A DNA stretch of 42,812 nucleotides, taken from Pseudomonas asturiensis (GTDB taxonomy: Bacteria > Pseudomonadota > Gammaproteobacteria > Pseudomonadales > Pseudomonadaceae). The position numbers and the translations under genes were made by a program. Shown piece by piece: positions 7,646-17,109 of the stretch (the first letter of the stretch is position 1; each line of letters opens with the position of its first letter). The DNA lies in contig NZ_FRDA01000019.1 of the NCBI RefSeq assembly GCF_900143095.1, forward strand, positions 31,140-73,951, written 5' to 3'. The notes below the pieces were generated by a model. That model was not told where the DNA came from. It did no database searches and saw nothing but the letters and a program-made list of their open reading frames with translations.

Positions 7646-9956
7646 AGGACAGACGCCGACGCGCCAGCCACTGCAATACGCGCCAGGTCAGGAAGGCACT
7701 GAGCAATACGCCTGTCACGGCCACCAGGGCCAGAACCAGCGGGCGCTCCGACAGCTTGTACCAGAGCAACAGCCACCAGGGCAGGTTGCCCACGTAGTAA
7801 CGATCGCCCACCAGTTGGCCGTTCACGCCACTTTCGCGGATCAGCACCACAGACCCGGCCATGGCGTCCATCTTGCCACTGTCGTTGAGGCTGTCGCGCA
7901 GCAGTTGGTAGTCGGCGTCGTCATTGGCCAGCAACGCCACCACGCTGCGCTGCGCATGGAACGGCGACTGCATGCCCACGATGGCCGCTATCGGGCCGCG
8001 TGCGGACACCGCCACGCGGCTGCTCGCCTGATGGGGCTCATCGCGACCGCTGGCCGCGGCGCTGTACATGGGTTCGCGCCCCGGCCGTGGGTTGCCGGCC
8101 TTGAGCAGCCAGTCCTGAGAGCGGCTGAGCCACAGTTTCACGTCCGGGTTTTCATGCATGTCGGCGGCATACTCGCCCAGCACCAGCAGGTCGGCGTCGC
8201 GCCTGGCGATGTCATCCCACTGCTGGGTAAGCGTCAGGTTCAACGCTGGCAGACCGGAGCGTGCGCAAATACCGGCAATGGCCTCCAGATACGTACTCAA
8301 CTGCACAGCGCTGGGCTGCGCCGGCAGCACCACGACGGTTTCCGACAGGTCAGCCATGCGGCTGAACGGAAAGCCACTGCGGGCAAAGGCCGCCAGGTCC
8401 GGCATGGCGATGTAATGGTGATAGCCCGACATGTCGATGCTCGACTGATCGTCGATCACCGCCTGGGTGTCCACCGGCAGCGTGGTCTGGCAGCGGTCGC
8501 GCTGCGAACTGCTGGCCGCCGTCGCGAAACTGAAATTGAAGCGCAGTACGTTGCGGTCGCCGATCTTCAGGGCCGGCACCGAGAGCTTCTCGTTGATGTT
8601 CGCCGACTCGCTGGACAGCAGCGCCAGACGCAGCTCTTCAAGCCGGTCATTGCTGTTGACCAGCAACGGCAGGCTGGTAATGAACTGGTTGTTGAGGCTG
8701 ATGTTGAGCCGTGAGCCGTCGTTGGTCGCAGGCGGCGTGTAGCGGTATTTGGTCTGCAGCGGGATGCCCTGGTTACGCCAGACGAACAGATCCGGCGGCA
8801 GGTTGATGTTCAGCAGAATCGGCAACGGCTGCAGCCCGCTGACACGCAATTGCTCGGGGTACTGGATCAGTTCGGAGAAGCGCACCGCACGGTCGGTGCG
8901 CATCCAGTTCGGGGCATCGTAGGGCTTGCGTGGCTGGATCTGCTTGAGCGTGTCGATGACCACCCGATCACCACGAAACAGATCACCGCCCAGGGCCAGT
9001 GCCTGAGCGGCAGTGGCCAGGTCGTCCTCATTACGGCCCAGCACCAGTAGCACCTTGCTGTAACGGTCGGCAGGGTTATCGATCATCTGCACCACGGGCG
9101 CATCGACTGCGGGGAAACGCTCAAGGTCGGCCAGAAACGCAGGGCGATGGTCGTTGGTGGCGAACACAATCGAGGTGGCGGTCGGGTTATCCGGCGTCGC
9201 CGCTGGCAAGTGGTCGAACACCACCGGAAAGCGCGCGCCGCGCCATCCGGCCTGGCTGCCGAAATAGGAGGCCAGGATCCCGGCCGCACGCTGCTCGCCC
9301 AGGGTCGGTGATGTCGCCAGGACCATGTTCAGCACCGGTGTGTCGTAGCCCCGTGCATCAAAGAACGGCACCGGGAAATACGCCAGGTCATTCTTGATCG
9401 CCAACGCCTGCTCCCTGACCGAAACATGGCTGGTGCGGCTGATGTTCACCCACAGCGCGCTGTTGGACGGTTCTTCGCAGATGTCCGTGTAATGCCCGAC
9501 GAACTCCAGGCGCACCCGATTGAAATCACTGATCAGGCGTGGATCCAGCTCCAGCTGGCGCGTGGTTTTCTTGCCCAGTTGCTCCTTCTCGATCGGCACC
9601 ACACTCATCAGCACATCATTGAGGTAGACCCGCAAATGCGACAGGGTCGGAATCAGGGCTGGCGAAGGGGTGTACTCCAGCTGCAACCGCGCGTCAGTGG
9701 CGATGCGGTCCCGGCGCATGGTGAATTCGAACTGATCGCTGTTGTGCGTGCCCAGCAACAGGCTGTCAGCGGTGCGCCCCAGTTGCTCGAAATCACGCGT
9801 GACGTCCCAGGTGGGCACCGACACAGGCTGTATGGCCGCAGGTGTCGGGGCGGCCGCCAGCTGGCTTTTCGATGGCTGTGGTTGTGGCTGGGCCTGGGCA
9901 TGCCCCACGGCCACCACCAGCAGGCTGGCCAACAAGGAACTGAAACTGCGATTCAT
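7635..9956 (-). CDS. bcsB: BcsB, periplasmic c-di-GMP-responsive cellulose synthase subunit
   Basis: BcsB is the periplasmic partner of BcsA that guides the growing glucan. From the ATG at 9956 it has 773 aa: a signal peptide (MNRSFSSLLAS to GHAQA), a Pro/Gln-rich linker, a large periplasmic part with alternating carbohydrate-binding and flavodoxin-like regions, and one C-terminal transmembrane helix (PLVLALVAVTGVLLSAFLTW) followed by a basic tail. This C-terminal anchor is what associates with BcsA in known structures. A TTG three codons upstream (9965) is possible, but the ATG gives a normal signal peptide. It lies 14 bp after the bcsA stop and overlaps bcsZ by 11 bp. Confidence 0.95.
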   Translation of the reverse strand: MNRSFSSLLASLLVVAVGHAQAQPQPQPSKSQLAAAPTPAAIQPVSVPTWDVTRDFEQLGRTADSLLLGTHNSDQFEFTMRRDRIATDARLQLEYTPSPALIPTLSHLRVYLNDVLMSVVPIEKEQLGKKTTRQLELDPRLISDFNRVRLEFVGHYTDICEEPSNSALWVNISRTSHVSVREQALAIKNDLAYFPVPFFDARGYDTPVLNMVLATSPTLGEQRAAGILASYFGSQAGWRGARFPVVFDHLPAATPDNPTATSIVFATNDHRPAFLADLERFPAVDAPVVQMIDNPADRYSKVLLVLGRNEDDLATAAQALALGGDLFRGDRVVIDTLKQIQPRKPYDAPNWMRTDRAVRFSELIQYPEQLRVSGLQPLPILLNINLPPDLFVWRNQGIPLQTKYRYTPPATNDGSRLNISLNNQFITSLPLLVNSNDRLEELRLALLSSESANINEKLSVPALKIGDRNVLRFNFSFATAASSSQRDRCQTTLPVDTQAVIDDQSSIDMSGYHHYIAMPDLAAFARSGFPFSRMADLSETVVVLPAQPSAVQLSTYLEAIAGICARSGLPALNLTLTQQWDDIARRDADLLVLGEYAADMHENPDVKLWLSRSQDWLLKAGNPRPGREPMYSAAASGRDEPHQASSRVAVSARGPIAAIVGMQSPFHAQRSVVALLANDDADYQLLRDSLNDSGKMDAMAGSVVLIRESGVNGQLVGDRYYVGNLPWWLLLWYKLSERPLVLALVAVTGVLLSAFLTWRVLQWLARRRLSYEA

Positions 9957-9970
9957 GAGAGGCAATCCGG

Positions 9971-12544
9971 TCAGGAAAAGGGGGAAGAAGGCGGTCGGGC
10001 AAACCTTGGGACATAGCTGAACAGCCAGGCCACGAGGCGCAACAGCGGGCGAGCGAAGGTTCGGCTCCAGCCCGGCAGATACTGATAAAGCCGCTGGTAG
10101 CCCGAGGCACCCAGCTTGAGCACATCGATAAAGCTGTGCAGCGGACGGTCAGGCTCGAAGTCCTCGTTCCAGTTCAGCCAGGCGTCGGCCCGGGCAAACG
10201 TGCACTGCACGTAATCGATTTTCTGCGTCACAGACAGCGTGTTGAGCGCCACGCCAATGAAGTGTTTGTGGTTGCGACTGACGATGCCCGGAAACAGAAA
10301 CTCGCGCTCGCCCCGCTGCATCAACAGCGACACCTGATCACCGATCTGCACGGTCAATGGCATGTGCAACTCGATGGCCGCACCGCCGTCGGAATAGTCC
10401 ACCAGAATGCCAGGGTAGAAACGCCCGTTGGCCAGCCGCAGCGCGGCAGGCAGTCGCGACTGGACGCGGTGGGTTTCGCGGACCTGCTTCACTTCGGCGG
10501 CGATGGCCACCGCCGCGCCGACAATCAGCAGGTTGTAGATCACCCACAGACTGCTGACGATCACCGTGCCGATTTCGTTGGCAGGCCCGTAGCACAGCCG
10601 CCAGATTGCAAACCCGAGGCCCAGAACGTTAAGCACCGCCAGCACCAGATAAGGCCGGGCGATGGCCCAGTCGAACTGGTTCTCGGTCATCAGGCCGCCC
10701 TTGGCGGTGACGTTGAATTTGCCTTTTTTCGGGTTGAACAGCGCAACCGTGGTCGGGCGTGCGATGTACCAGGCGAGAACGGTTTCATACACCTCGCCCC
10801 AGAACGTGAGGCGGTGCTCGCCCTGCATCCGCGAGTTGGTCAGGCTGGCGTGGACCATGTGCGGGATCACATAGAGCACGATCATCAGGGCCGGGGCATA
10901 GATGATGTAGGCATGCATCAACAGGAACGCCAGGGGCGCGGTCAGAAACACCAGCCGTGGCAGGCCCGCCAGAAAGTGCAGCATGGCGTTGGCATAACAG
11001 ATGCGCTGAAAGAAGGTCAGCCCCTTGCCCAACAGCGGATTGTCGGTACGGAAGATCTGCGCCATGCCGCGCGCCCAGCGAATGCGCTGGCCGATGTGCG
11101 CCGACAGGTTTTCGGTCGCAAGCCCGGCGGCCTGTGGAATGCGCACATAGGCCGAGTTCCAGCCTTTGCGATGCAGACGCAAGGCGGTATGGGCATCTTC
11201 GGTGACGGTTTCCACGGCAAAGCCGCCAATCTCGTCGACAGCGACACGGCGCAGCACTGCGCACGAGCCGCAGAAAAACGCGGCGTTCCACATGTCGTTG
11301 CCGTCCTGAACCAGGCCGTAGAACAGCTCGCCTTCATTGGGACGACGACGGAAGGTCCCCAGGTTGCGCTCGAACGGATCCGGCGACAGAAAGTGGTGCG
11401 GTGTCTGTACCAGGGCCAGTTTCGGGTCACGTAAAAACCAGCCGACCGTCATCTGCAGGAAGGAGCGTACCGGCACGTGATCGCAGTCGAAGATCGCGAC
11501 CAGTTCACCATCAAGCCGGGTCAGCGCGTGGTTGAGGTTGCCGGCCTTGGCGTGTCGATTGTCCGAACGGGTGATGTAGTTCACGCCGGCCTGTTCGGCA
11601 AACAGGCGAAACTCCTCGCGCTTGCCGTCATCGAGAATCGAAATGCGCAACTTGTCATGCGGCCAGTCGATGCCCAGCGCGGCGTAGACCGTACCGCGCA
11701 CGACCGACAGGCTTTCGTTGTACGTCGGGATCAGCAAATCCACTGTCGGCCATAGCCGGGTGTCACGGGGCAGCTGTGCCGGCGGGCGATGCAAGGGCCA
11801 GCAGGTCTGAAGGTAGCCCAGCAGCAACACCAGCCAGGAATAGGTTTCGGCGATCAGTAACAATATGCCGCACACCAGATCCAGCGGACTGTCCCAGTTC
11901 AGCGTCGCGGTGTAGCGCCACCACAGGTAGCGGCAGGAAATGATCACCGACAGCATGATCAGCAGCAGGGTCGGAAACCGCCCCGGCACCCGCCGAATCA
12001 GCATGGCCACGCCCCACAGCAGGATCACGAACAGCAGCTGCGACACATACCCGAACGGTTCGGTGATGCACATCACCACCAGCAGCAGACCGACCACGGC
12101 GCAGAGCAGATTGACCAGGTGCCGCATCGTCGGCCCCAGTCCCTGCCACCAGCGCGCTCTGCTTTCGAGCACCTGACTCTGGCTGACCTGCTCGGGCAGA
12201 TCATTGAGAAACAGCCCCACACGCTGCCAGAGCTTTTGGTTGGCCTGCCCGGTCATGCGCATCCACGTGGGCGGCGTACGTCGACGGCGCTGCGGCCAAG
12301 GGCGAAACAGCAGCAGCCACAGGCTCTGCAGAACGATACGCAACGGATCCCCGGCGCCTGGACGTTTGTCTGCCATGTGCGGATACCAGCGCTGGCGCTG
12401 TTCGATCACCTGTTGCCAGAGCGGTGACTCCAGACGCAGCACCAGCCAGGCCAGTGCCGTGCAGAACGCCAGCCACAAGGCCGTCGGCGGATAGCAGTCA
12501 TGCTCGCGTCGCAGGTACGTGTAGGGAAAGCAACGCGTGATCAC
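9971..12544 (-). CDS. bcsA: BcsA, cellulose synthase catalytic subunit (GT2 + PilZ)
   Basis: BcsA polymerises glucose from UDP-glucose in the inner membrane and threads the chain outward, activated by c-di-GMP. In the 857-aa form the GT2 motifs are complete: D269 (PTVDLLIPTYNE), DDG at 305-307, DCD at 353-355, TED at 448-450 and QRIRW at 486-490. N-terminal and later hydrophobic segments fit about eight membrane helices. The C-terminal PilZ domain has RVQSR (RxxxR, 693-697) and DYSDGG (DxSxxG, 716-721), so c-di-GMP binding should be intact. I chose the GTG at 12544 because it overlaps the bcsQ stop (GTGA) behind a GGGGA Shine-Dalgarno-like run; a GTG at 12574 would add ten residues. Confidence 0.96.
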   Translation of the reverse strand: MITRCFPYTYLRREHDCYPPTALWLAFCTALAWLVLRLESPLWQQVIEQRQRWYPHMADKRPGAGDPLRIVLQSLWLLLFRPWPQRRRRTPPTWMRMTGQANQKLWQRVGLFLNDLPEQVSQSQVLESRARWWQGLGPTMRHLVNLLCAVVGLLLVVMCITEPFGYVSQLLFVILLWGVAMLIRRVPGRFPTLLLIMLSVIISCRYLWWRYTATLNWDSPLDLVCGILLLIAETYSWLVLLLGYLQTCWPLHRPPAQLPRDTRLWPTVDLLIPTYNESLSVVRGTVYAALGIDWPHDKLRISILDDGKREEFRLFAEQAGVNYITRSDNRHAKAGNLNHALTRLDGELVAIFDCDHVPVRSFLQMTVGWFLRDPKLALVQTPHHFLSPDPFERNLGTFRRRPNEGELFYGLVQDGNDMWNAAFFCGSCAVLRRVAVDEIGGFAVETVTEDAHTALRLHRKGWNSAYVRIPQAAGLATENLSAHIGQRIRWARGMAQIFRTDNPLLGKGLTFFQRICYANAMLHFLAGLPRLVFLTAPLAFLLMHAYIIYAPALMIVLYVIPHMVHASLTNSRMQGEHRLTFWGEVYETVLAWYIARPTTVALFNPKKGKFNVTAKGGLMTENQFDWAIARPYLVLAVLNVLGLGFAIWRLCYGPANEIGTVIVSSLWVIYNLLIVGAAVAIAAEVKQVRETHRVQSRLPAALRLANGRFYPGILVDYSDGGAAIELHMPLTVQIGDQVSLLMQRGEREFLFPGIVSRNHKHFIGVALNTLSVTQKIDYVQCTFARADAWLNWNEDFEPDRPLHSFIDVLKLGASGYQRLYQYLPGWSRTFARPLLRLVAWLFSYVPRFARPPSSPFS

Positions 12545-13263
12545 GACACGTCCCCACGCCGCCGGGTCAGGCACCAGGTCGCAAGGCTCAGCACGTCCTG
12601 AGCCGCCAGACTGTCCGGCGCGTATTGCCCCAACGGCTGCCTGAAGGCCAGGGCCTCACGCACGGCTTCATCGACATGAATGGTCAAGGGCAGCAGGCGG
12701 TTGGCGCAGTGGTTGCGCCACAGCAACAGCAAGTCACGTTGCAACTGGCTGGCGGGGTCGAAACGGTTGACCAGCAGCAAGGTGTCGCGAGGCTGTTGCT
12801 GCAACAGAATATGACAGGCCGCATCGGCCTCGATCAATTGAATGGGGAACAGGCACGGACCGGGATTGGCGTGCCCCGGCAAACGCTGTGGCAGGTCGAA
12901 CAGTATCCAGTCGTAATCGGCCGCCAGGCTGCTCTGGCGACAGGCCCACAACAGGGGCTCGTCAAGCAGTTGCAGCTCAAGGTCGGCAGACTCGCGCGCA
13001 CTCAGCGCGCCATAAGGCAACAGATGCAGATGGGGAGTCAGGCTCCAGGCCTGGCGGAACCAGTCCTGGCCATCGAGCATCGCACGTGCCCAGCCACCTT
13101 CCTGCGCGGCGTCCAGCCCCAGGTGCAGGCGCAGCATGTTTTCCGGGCACATATCGACCAGCAGCACACGCTCGCCCAGACTTTCCAGCGCATAGCCGAT
13201 AGCCGCCAGCAGCGTGCTGGCGCCCAGCCCCCCGCGTACCCCCATCAGGCTCAGCGAGGTCAT
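12541..13263 (-). CDS. bcsQ: BcsQ, MinD/ParA-like ATPase of the cellulose synthase complex
   Basis: This 240-aa SIMIBI-class ATPase is known in E. coli to organise the cellulose secretion complex together with BcsR and BcsE. The N-terminal P-loop reads GVRGGLGAST, a deviant Walker A also seen in E. coli BcsQ, and is followed by VLLVDMCPENMLRLHLGLD. WARAMLDGQDW and a Walker B-like ILFDLPQ are also typical of BcsQ. Its start overlaps the bcsR stop by ATGA and its stop overlaps the bcsA GTG start. No membrane segments are seen, so it is cytosolic. Full length and no defects. Confidence 0.94.
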   Translation of the reverse strand: MTSLSLMGVRGGLGASTLLAAIGYALESLGERVLLVDMCPENMLRLHLGLDAAQEGGWARAMLDGQDWFRQAWSLTPHLHLLPYGALSARESADLELQLLDEPLLWACRQSSLAADYDWILFDLPQRLPGHANPGPCLFPIQLIEADAACHILLQQQPRDTLLLVNRFDPASQLQRDLLLLWRNHCANRLLPLTIHVDEAVREALAFRQPLGQYAPDSLAAQDVLSLATWCLTRRRGDVS

Positions 13264-13523
13264 GTAGCGGTCCTGAACGAGCCCTGCCGAACCCCCTCGG
13301 TCACAGGCAGGGACTGAGCATCGACAGGCTCGGCGGCGAAGCCGAATTCCTTCAGGAACGGCCAGCGCTTGAGCGCATGGCTGATTTCCATCTGCGCGGA
13401 AATATCGACGTAGTCGAGGTCCGGCAGGTTGAGCTCGATCTTCAGACGCGCAATGTCGTCAGCCTGCTTGCTGAGCGAAATACGCTGATCATTCATTTGA
13501 ATCTTTGCGGGTAAGGCAACCAT
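13260..13523 (-). CDS. bcsR: BcsR, small cellulose synthase regulatory subunit
   Basis: This 87-aa protein matches the short BcsR/YhjR family in its core LPDLDYVDISAQMEISHALK followed by RWPFLKEF. In E. coli BcsR binds BcsQ and stabilises the c-di-GMP-sensing complex. Two starts compete: an ATG at 13496 forming an ATGA overlap with the bcsG stop (78 aa), and the ATG at 13523, which has a perfect AAGGAG eight bases upstream. I chose 13523 because of that ribosome-binding site. It is longer than the E. coli protein (about 62 aa), mostly through a C-terminal tail. It ends in a 4-bp overlap with bcsQ. Confidence 0.9.
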   Translation of the reverse strand: MVALPAKIQMNDQRISLSKQADDIARLKIELNLPDLDYVDISAQMEISHALKRWPFLKEFGFAAEPVDAQSLPVTEGVRQGSFRTAT

Positions 13524-15136
13524 GCACCCTGCTCCTTGATTCGCACATAAGGCTTGCCGTCGTAGTTCAGGACCACGGTGCCGGCGTTTTCCGAGACCAC
13601 CGGCGTCTGCGGCAGGTTGGCCAGCAATACCTGCCAGTCCGGGCCCAGCCCTTCGCGCTGTGGTGGTGCGGCGTAAAGACGTGAAATGATTTCCGAAAGC
13701 GCCAGGTAGCTGCTCGAAGCGCTGACATGGATCGGCCCGGAACGCGGGTTGCTGCCCATGCCGATCAGCTTGACGCCCACCGGTACGTGGGTGATCGAGG
13801 GGCTGGGGATCTCTCGCATGCCGGAAATCTGCATGCGGTCGCCATGCAGCGCTGCGCCGTGTTCCGGCACAATCACTACGGCCACGCGCCGGCCGCTTTT
13901 CTCCAGCTGCTTGAGAAACGCGTCCAGGTCATCGATCAGGCTTTGCGCACGGGTTTTGTAATCGGCGCTGCGAGTGCCGCCGTCGGCCGTCACGATACGG
14001 TTGCCGTCGTGCAGCGTGGTGGTGTTGTAAAACAGGGCCACCCGCGAATCGCTCTGCGCAATGCGGTGCCGCCACCATTTGTCCAGCACCTCGCGATCAC
14101 GCCAGATCGGCGAGCCATCGAAACCCACCAGGTTGCGCGGCAGGTCGGCGGTGCTCACTTGCGGGTCTGGCAAGGAGCCCTGGGCGCGGACCTCATCGAT
14201 GAAGCCTTCGAACTTGCCGGTGTGGTTCAGCATGACTTCGCTGCTGAAACCGAGCTTGCGCAGGTCATCCATCAACAGGCACTGCTGCGGCGCCATGCCA
14301 TAGAGCTTGCTGTGCGGCTGCTGCCCGCAACTGGCGCGCAACAGGCGAATCGCGGCCGGACCGCTGTAGGCCGTGGCGGAGTTGAAGTTGTCGAACACCA
14401 TGTCCATTTGCTGCAACAAGGGGTTATCGCTCAGGCCAACGGCCTCCAGATCGTCCCAGGCCATGGAACAGATGTTGATCAGCAGCAGGTCGAAAGGCTG
14501 CGCGGCTGAATCGGAAGGCTCGAACTTCACCTGCCGTGCGGCTTCGGTGGTGTAGAACTGTTGCAGGTAGGCGTCCAGCGTCGGGCTGTCCGGCTCCGCG
14601 CTGGATACAGTCTGTGTGGCGCTCGCCGGGCTGCCGGTCACCTGCGCTACAGGCGTGGGCGCCTGCATGGCCAACAGACCCGAGCCACCCAGCCAGGCCA
14701 GGCTCGCCAGGGTCAGGGACGTCAGACGCAGCCACTGGCGTACGGAAAAGAACACGATCACCAGAATCAGCAGCGCGGCGCATACGTTCCAGTCAATGAA
14801 ACGACCCGCCAGTTCCAGCAGGTACTCACGGGTGAAATTCAACACGCCCGGCTGGTCCAGCAAACGGCTGAACGGCGGCAGCCAGGTGTCCTGGTAGAAC
14901 AACGCCACGCCCACCGGAATCGCAATCAGCGTGCGCAGAACCGCCAGCGCCCGGTTGCGCAGGGGCACCAGCAGCACAGCGGCAAACAGCAGGTTGGGCA
15001 AGACCTGCAGGTTCAGGTAGCCGCCCCACAGCAGGGCCAGCTTGATGAGGAAGTACAGGTTCCACAGCCCAAGACCTGGCCAGGTACGCGTGGCCGCCGA
15101 AGCGGCGGGATGTTCAACTCGGTTCATCAGCATCAT
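13493..15136 (-). CDS. bcsG: BcsG, cellulose phosphoethanolamine transferase
   Basis: BcsG transfers phosphoethanolamine from phospholipid onto nascent cellulose in the periplasm. The 547-aa protein has several N-terminal membrane helices (about 25-160) and a C-terminal alkaline-phosphatase-fold catalytic domain. The catalytic set matches E. coli BcsG: C223 (NICSMAWDD), the nucleophile S258 in AYSGPAAIRLLRASCGQ, and E425/H426 in VIVPEHGAAL. Other family strings such as VGFDGSPIW and REIPSPSITHVPVGVK are present. Presence of bcsG and bcsF means the product is probably phosphoethanolamine cellulose. Its start lies within the 3' end of bcsF and its last codons contain the bcsR start. Confidence 0.95.
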   Translation of the reverse strand: MMLMNRVEHPAASAATRTWPGLGLWNLYFLIKLALLWGGYLNLQVLPNLLFAAVLLVPLRNRALAVLRTLIAIPVGVALFYQDTWLPPFSRLLDQPGVLNFTREYLLELAGRFIDWNVCAALLILVIVFFSVRQWLRLTSLTLASLAWLGGSGLLAMQAPTPVAQVTGSPASATQTVSSAEPDSPTLDAYLQQFYTTEAARQVKFEPSDSAAQPFDLLLINICSMAWDDLEAVGLSDNPLLQQMDMVFDNFNSATAYSGPAAIRLLRASCGQQPHSKLYGMAPQQCLLMDDLRKLGFSSEVMLNHTGKFEGFIDEVRAQGSLPDPQVSTADLPRNLVGFDGSPIWRDREVLDKWWRHRIAQSDSRVALFYNTTTLHDGNRIVTADGGTRSADYKTRAQSLIDDLDAFLKQLEKSGRRVAVVIVPEHGAALHGDRMQISGMREIPSPSITHVPVGVKLIGMGSNPRSGPIHVSASSSYLALSEIISRLYAAPPQREGLGPDWQVLLANLPQTPVVSENAGTVVLNYDGKPYVRIKEQGAWLPYPQRFK

Positions 15137-15314
15137 TCACGACAGGAGCGGCAGACACTCGACGGCGCACGCCTCGAAACTTGAGATGCCGGGGCGACAA
15201 TTGCTGCTCCAGCCAACGCGTCAGGTGATGGCGAAAGCGACGCAGCATCAGCATCGACGCAATGGTCAGCAGGCAGCTGGCCGCCATCACCTGCACCAAC
15301 TGGATAAACGTCAT
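15114..15314 (-). CDS. bcsF: BcsF, small membrane partner of BcsG
   Basis: This 66-aa protein has one N-terminal transmembrane helix (IQLVQVMAASCLLTIASMLM) followed by a strongly basic cytoplasmic stretch (RRFRHHLTRW) and an acidic end. Size, topology and position between bcsE and bcsG match E. coli BcsF, which links BcsE in the cytoplasm to BcsG in the membrane. The ATG at 15314 overlaps the bcsE stop by 4 bp and its 3' end overlaps the bcsG start by about 20 bp. Sequence similarity in so short a protein is modest, so the call rests largely on context and topology. Confidence 0.88.
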   Translation of the reverse strand: MTFIQLVQVMAASCLLTIASMLMLRRFRHHLTRWLEQQLSPRHLKFRGVRRRVSAAPVVNDADEPS

Positions 15315-16852
15315 GGGCAGGGCTCCGACAGGGTCAGGGTGAGGCGTTGCGGGGCATAGCCGTGGCGGCCAATGGCTGCGCCCAAATCGGCCGTCACCTG
15401 CTCGACCGCAAGGGCAGGCAGGCCGGTGAGTTCGGTGGCGGCCAGAAACGCCTGGCGGGGCAATACGTCCACTGCCGTGAGCGACTTGCATTCACTGAAG
15501 AGGTCGCGCCACGGCAGACGACAGATATTGCCCAGCGCCGGCTCCAGGCCATCACCCCGGCATGCGAACAGAAACAGGTAAAACATGCCGTCGAGCACAC
15601 AGGCCACATCGCCGAAGCGACGCAGGGTGATCTGGCTCATGTACTGCTCGATGTCCAGATCACCGCGCGGTCGCAGGCTTAACAATTGGTGAGTCACCTC
15701 GCCCGCCGCGCCGTGATAGACGTCTTCGAGCAGGGTGATGAACTCGGCGGGCGGCAACATGCCACGCTGGGTCGGAGGTCGCAGGCGGTCGAACAGCGCC
15801 TGAATGTCCGGCATCTGGCGATAGCGCCAGGTCTGTCCCTGCGTGCTGTCGACCAGGCTGAGAAAATGCGCCAACTGAGTCTTGAACGGCACGATCAGGT
15901 TGGCACCACAGGCCAGCAGCAAACGCTCGTCCCGGTAGCGCAGGCAGGGTTCTGTTTCGCGCACCACAATCTTCAGCAGTACGCCGCTCTGCTCACGCAA
16001 CTGGTGCAATTCACGGCCCAGGATTTCCACATCCTTGTTGCTTTCCAGCGCCACGATCACGGTTGCCGCACGGGCCTGCGCGGCCTGCGTCAGGAGATCC
16101 TGACGACGCTCGAACAACCGCCACTGATCCGACAGCGGTGCGGCACCTTCAAGCGCGGCACGCTGGGTCAGGTAGATGCGCTGGTCGTCGACACGGACGG
16201 TGGCATTGCTCGCGTTCCAGGACTCACTGAGCACAAAACCGCTGTCGACCTTTTCCAGCTCGAACGCCTGTGAGGCGCAGACGCCCAGTTCGCTGTGCCA
16301 GAAATTGAGCTGATAACAGATGCCACTGTCGCGCCGATAGAGCTGGGCCAGCCCAGAGGTGTGTTCGTTGAGCGACAGCAGTTTTTCATGCAGGTGCGCA
16401 GCGGGCCCGTGACACAGGATCAGCAGCGTTGCATCACGCTGCCCCAGCCACTCGCGCGTGCTTTCGCACCAGCGTTGCAGGTAGGCAAGGGACAAGGGTT
16501 CCAGACTCGAGGACGGCACCATCAGCAGCAATTGGCTGCCGGGCGGCGTATGAGCACGGTGCAGGTCGCCGGTCAGGGCTTTGAAGGCGGCGGGCGCCAC
16601 ATCCGCTTCGGTCGAAAACAGGCGCAGCACTGCAGGGCCGCAGTCTTCGGCCAGGCCGTCGATGACGTCGTGCGGATCGATGCCCAGCCCCAGCAGCGAA
16701 GCATTGACCGGCTCAGGCAGAGCGGCCAGAAACTGTCGGGCAAGGGTGGTGGCGTCGCTGGTGATATCGGCAATCACCCAATACACACCGCCCTGCCGCA
16801 ACGACATATGCTCATCCCGCAGCTGCTGGATGGCCAAGGTGACCTGAGCCAA
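15311..16852 (-). CDS. bcsE: BcsE, c-di-GMP-binding regulator of cellulose synthesis
   Basis: BcsE is a cytosolic c-di-GMP receptor that boosts cellulose output and recruits BcsF/BcsG and BcsRQ. The 513-aa protein aligns by eye with E. coli BcsE along its length, for example RDERLLLACGANLIVPF in the REC-like part. The C-terminal GIL domain keeps the I-site-like RxGD motif as RFGD at 412-415, almost the same position as in E. coli. The start is probably the TTG at 16852: an in-frame stop sits two codons upstream, homology begins before the next ATG (16807), and a GGGG run lies six bases upstream. It is the first gene of the operon, 547 bp downstream of mltA. Confidence 0.93.
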   Translation of the reverse strand: MAQVTLAIQQLRDEHMSLRQGGVYWVIADITSDATTLARQFLAALPEPVNASLLGLGIDPHDVIDGLAEDCGPAVLRLFSTEADVAPAAFKALTGDLHRAHTPPGSQLLLMVPSSSLEPLSLAYLQRWCESTREWLGQRDATLLILCHGPAAHLHEKLLSLNEHTSGLAQLYRRDSGICYQLNFWHSELGVCASQAFELEKVDSGFVLSESWNASNATVRVDDQRIYLTQRAALEGAAPLSDQWRLFERRQDLLTQAAQARAATVIVALESNKDVEILGRELHQLREQSGVLLKIVVRETEPCLRYRDERLLLACGANLIVPFKTQLAHFLSLVDSTQGQTWRYRQMPDIQALFDRLRPPTQRGMLPPAEFITLLEDVYHGAAGEVTHQLLSLRPRGDLDIEQYMSQITLRRFGDVACVLDGMFYLFLFACRGDGLEPALGNICRLPWRDLFSECKSLTAVDVLPRQAFLAATELTGLPALAVEQVTADLGAAIGRHGYAPQRLTLTLSEPCP

Positions 16853-17080
16853 GTACTACCCCATACATTCGAATACATACACAGGCGCCGGTTCGGGCGC
16901 TGCGCAACTGCCAGATGATGTTTTTACCTGCGGCAGTCCGTGCCTGGCCTGGTCGACCGAAGTGACATGCGCCAGCCAAAGCCAGCGGCGTATTCGAAGA
17001 GGGGGAGGCTCAACGACCTGAGCACACTGACCTGTCTGTGCGTTCGGTCATCTGCGCCGTGGCCGGTGCAAAACAGCGCT

Positions 17081-17109
17081 AATGTGTGATATCAATTTGA
17101 TTGTGTCAA
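17081..17109 (-). promoter_or_regulatory. possible sigma70-type promoter of the bcs operon
   Basis: In the 547-bp gap before bcsE an AT-rich patch contains, on the minus strand, a consensus TTGACA (17109-17104). It is followed after 17 bp by CACATT, a weak -10. The 5' leader to bcsE would be about 225 nt. An imperfect inverted repeat (17197-17242, arms starting CTTTTTC) lies further upstream. The rest of 16853-17349 shows no gene. The promoter call rests on sequence inspection only. Confidence 0.3.

Noticed and set aside
12541..13263. Missing Walker A lysine in BcsQ as a sign of inactivation
   Set aside because: E. coli BcsQ carries the same kind of deviant P-loop (GVRGG), so this is normal for the family.
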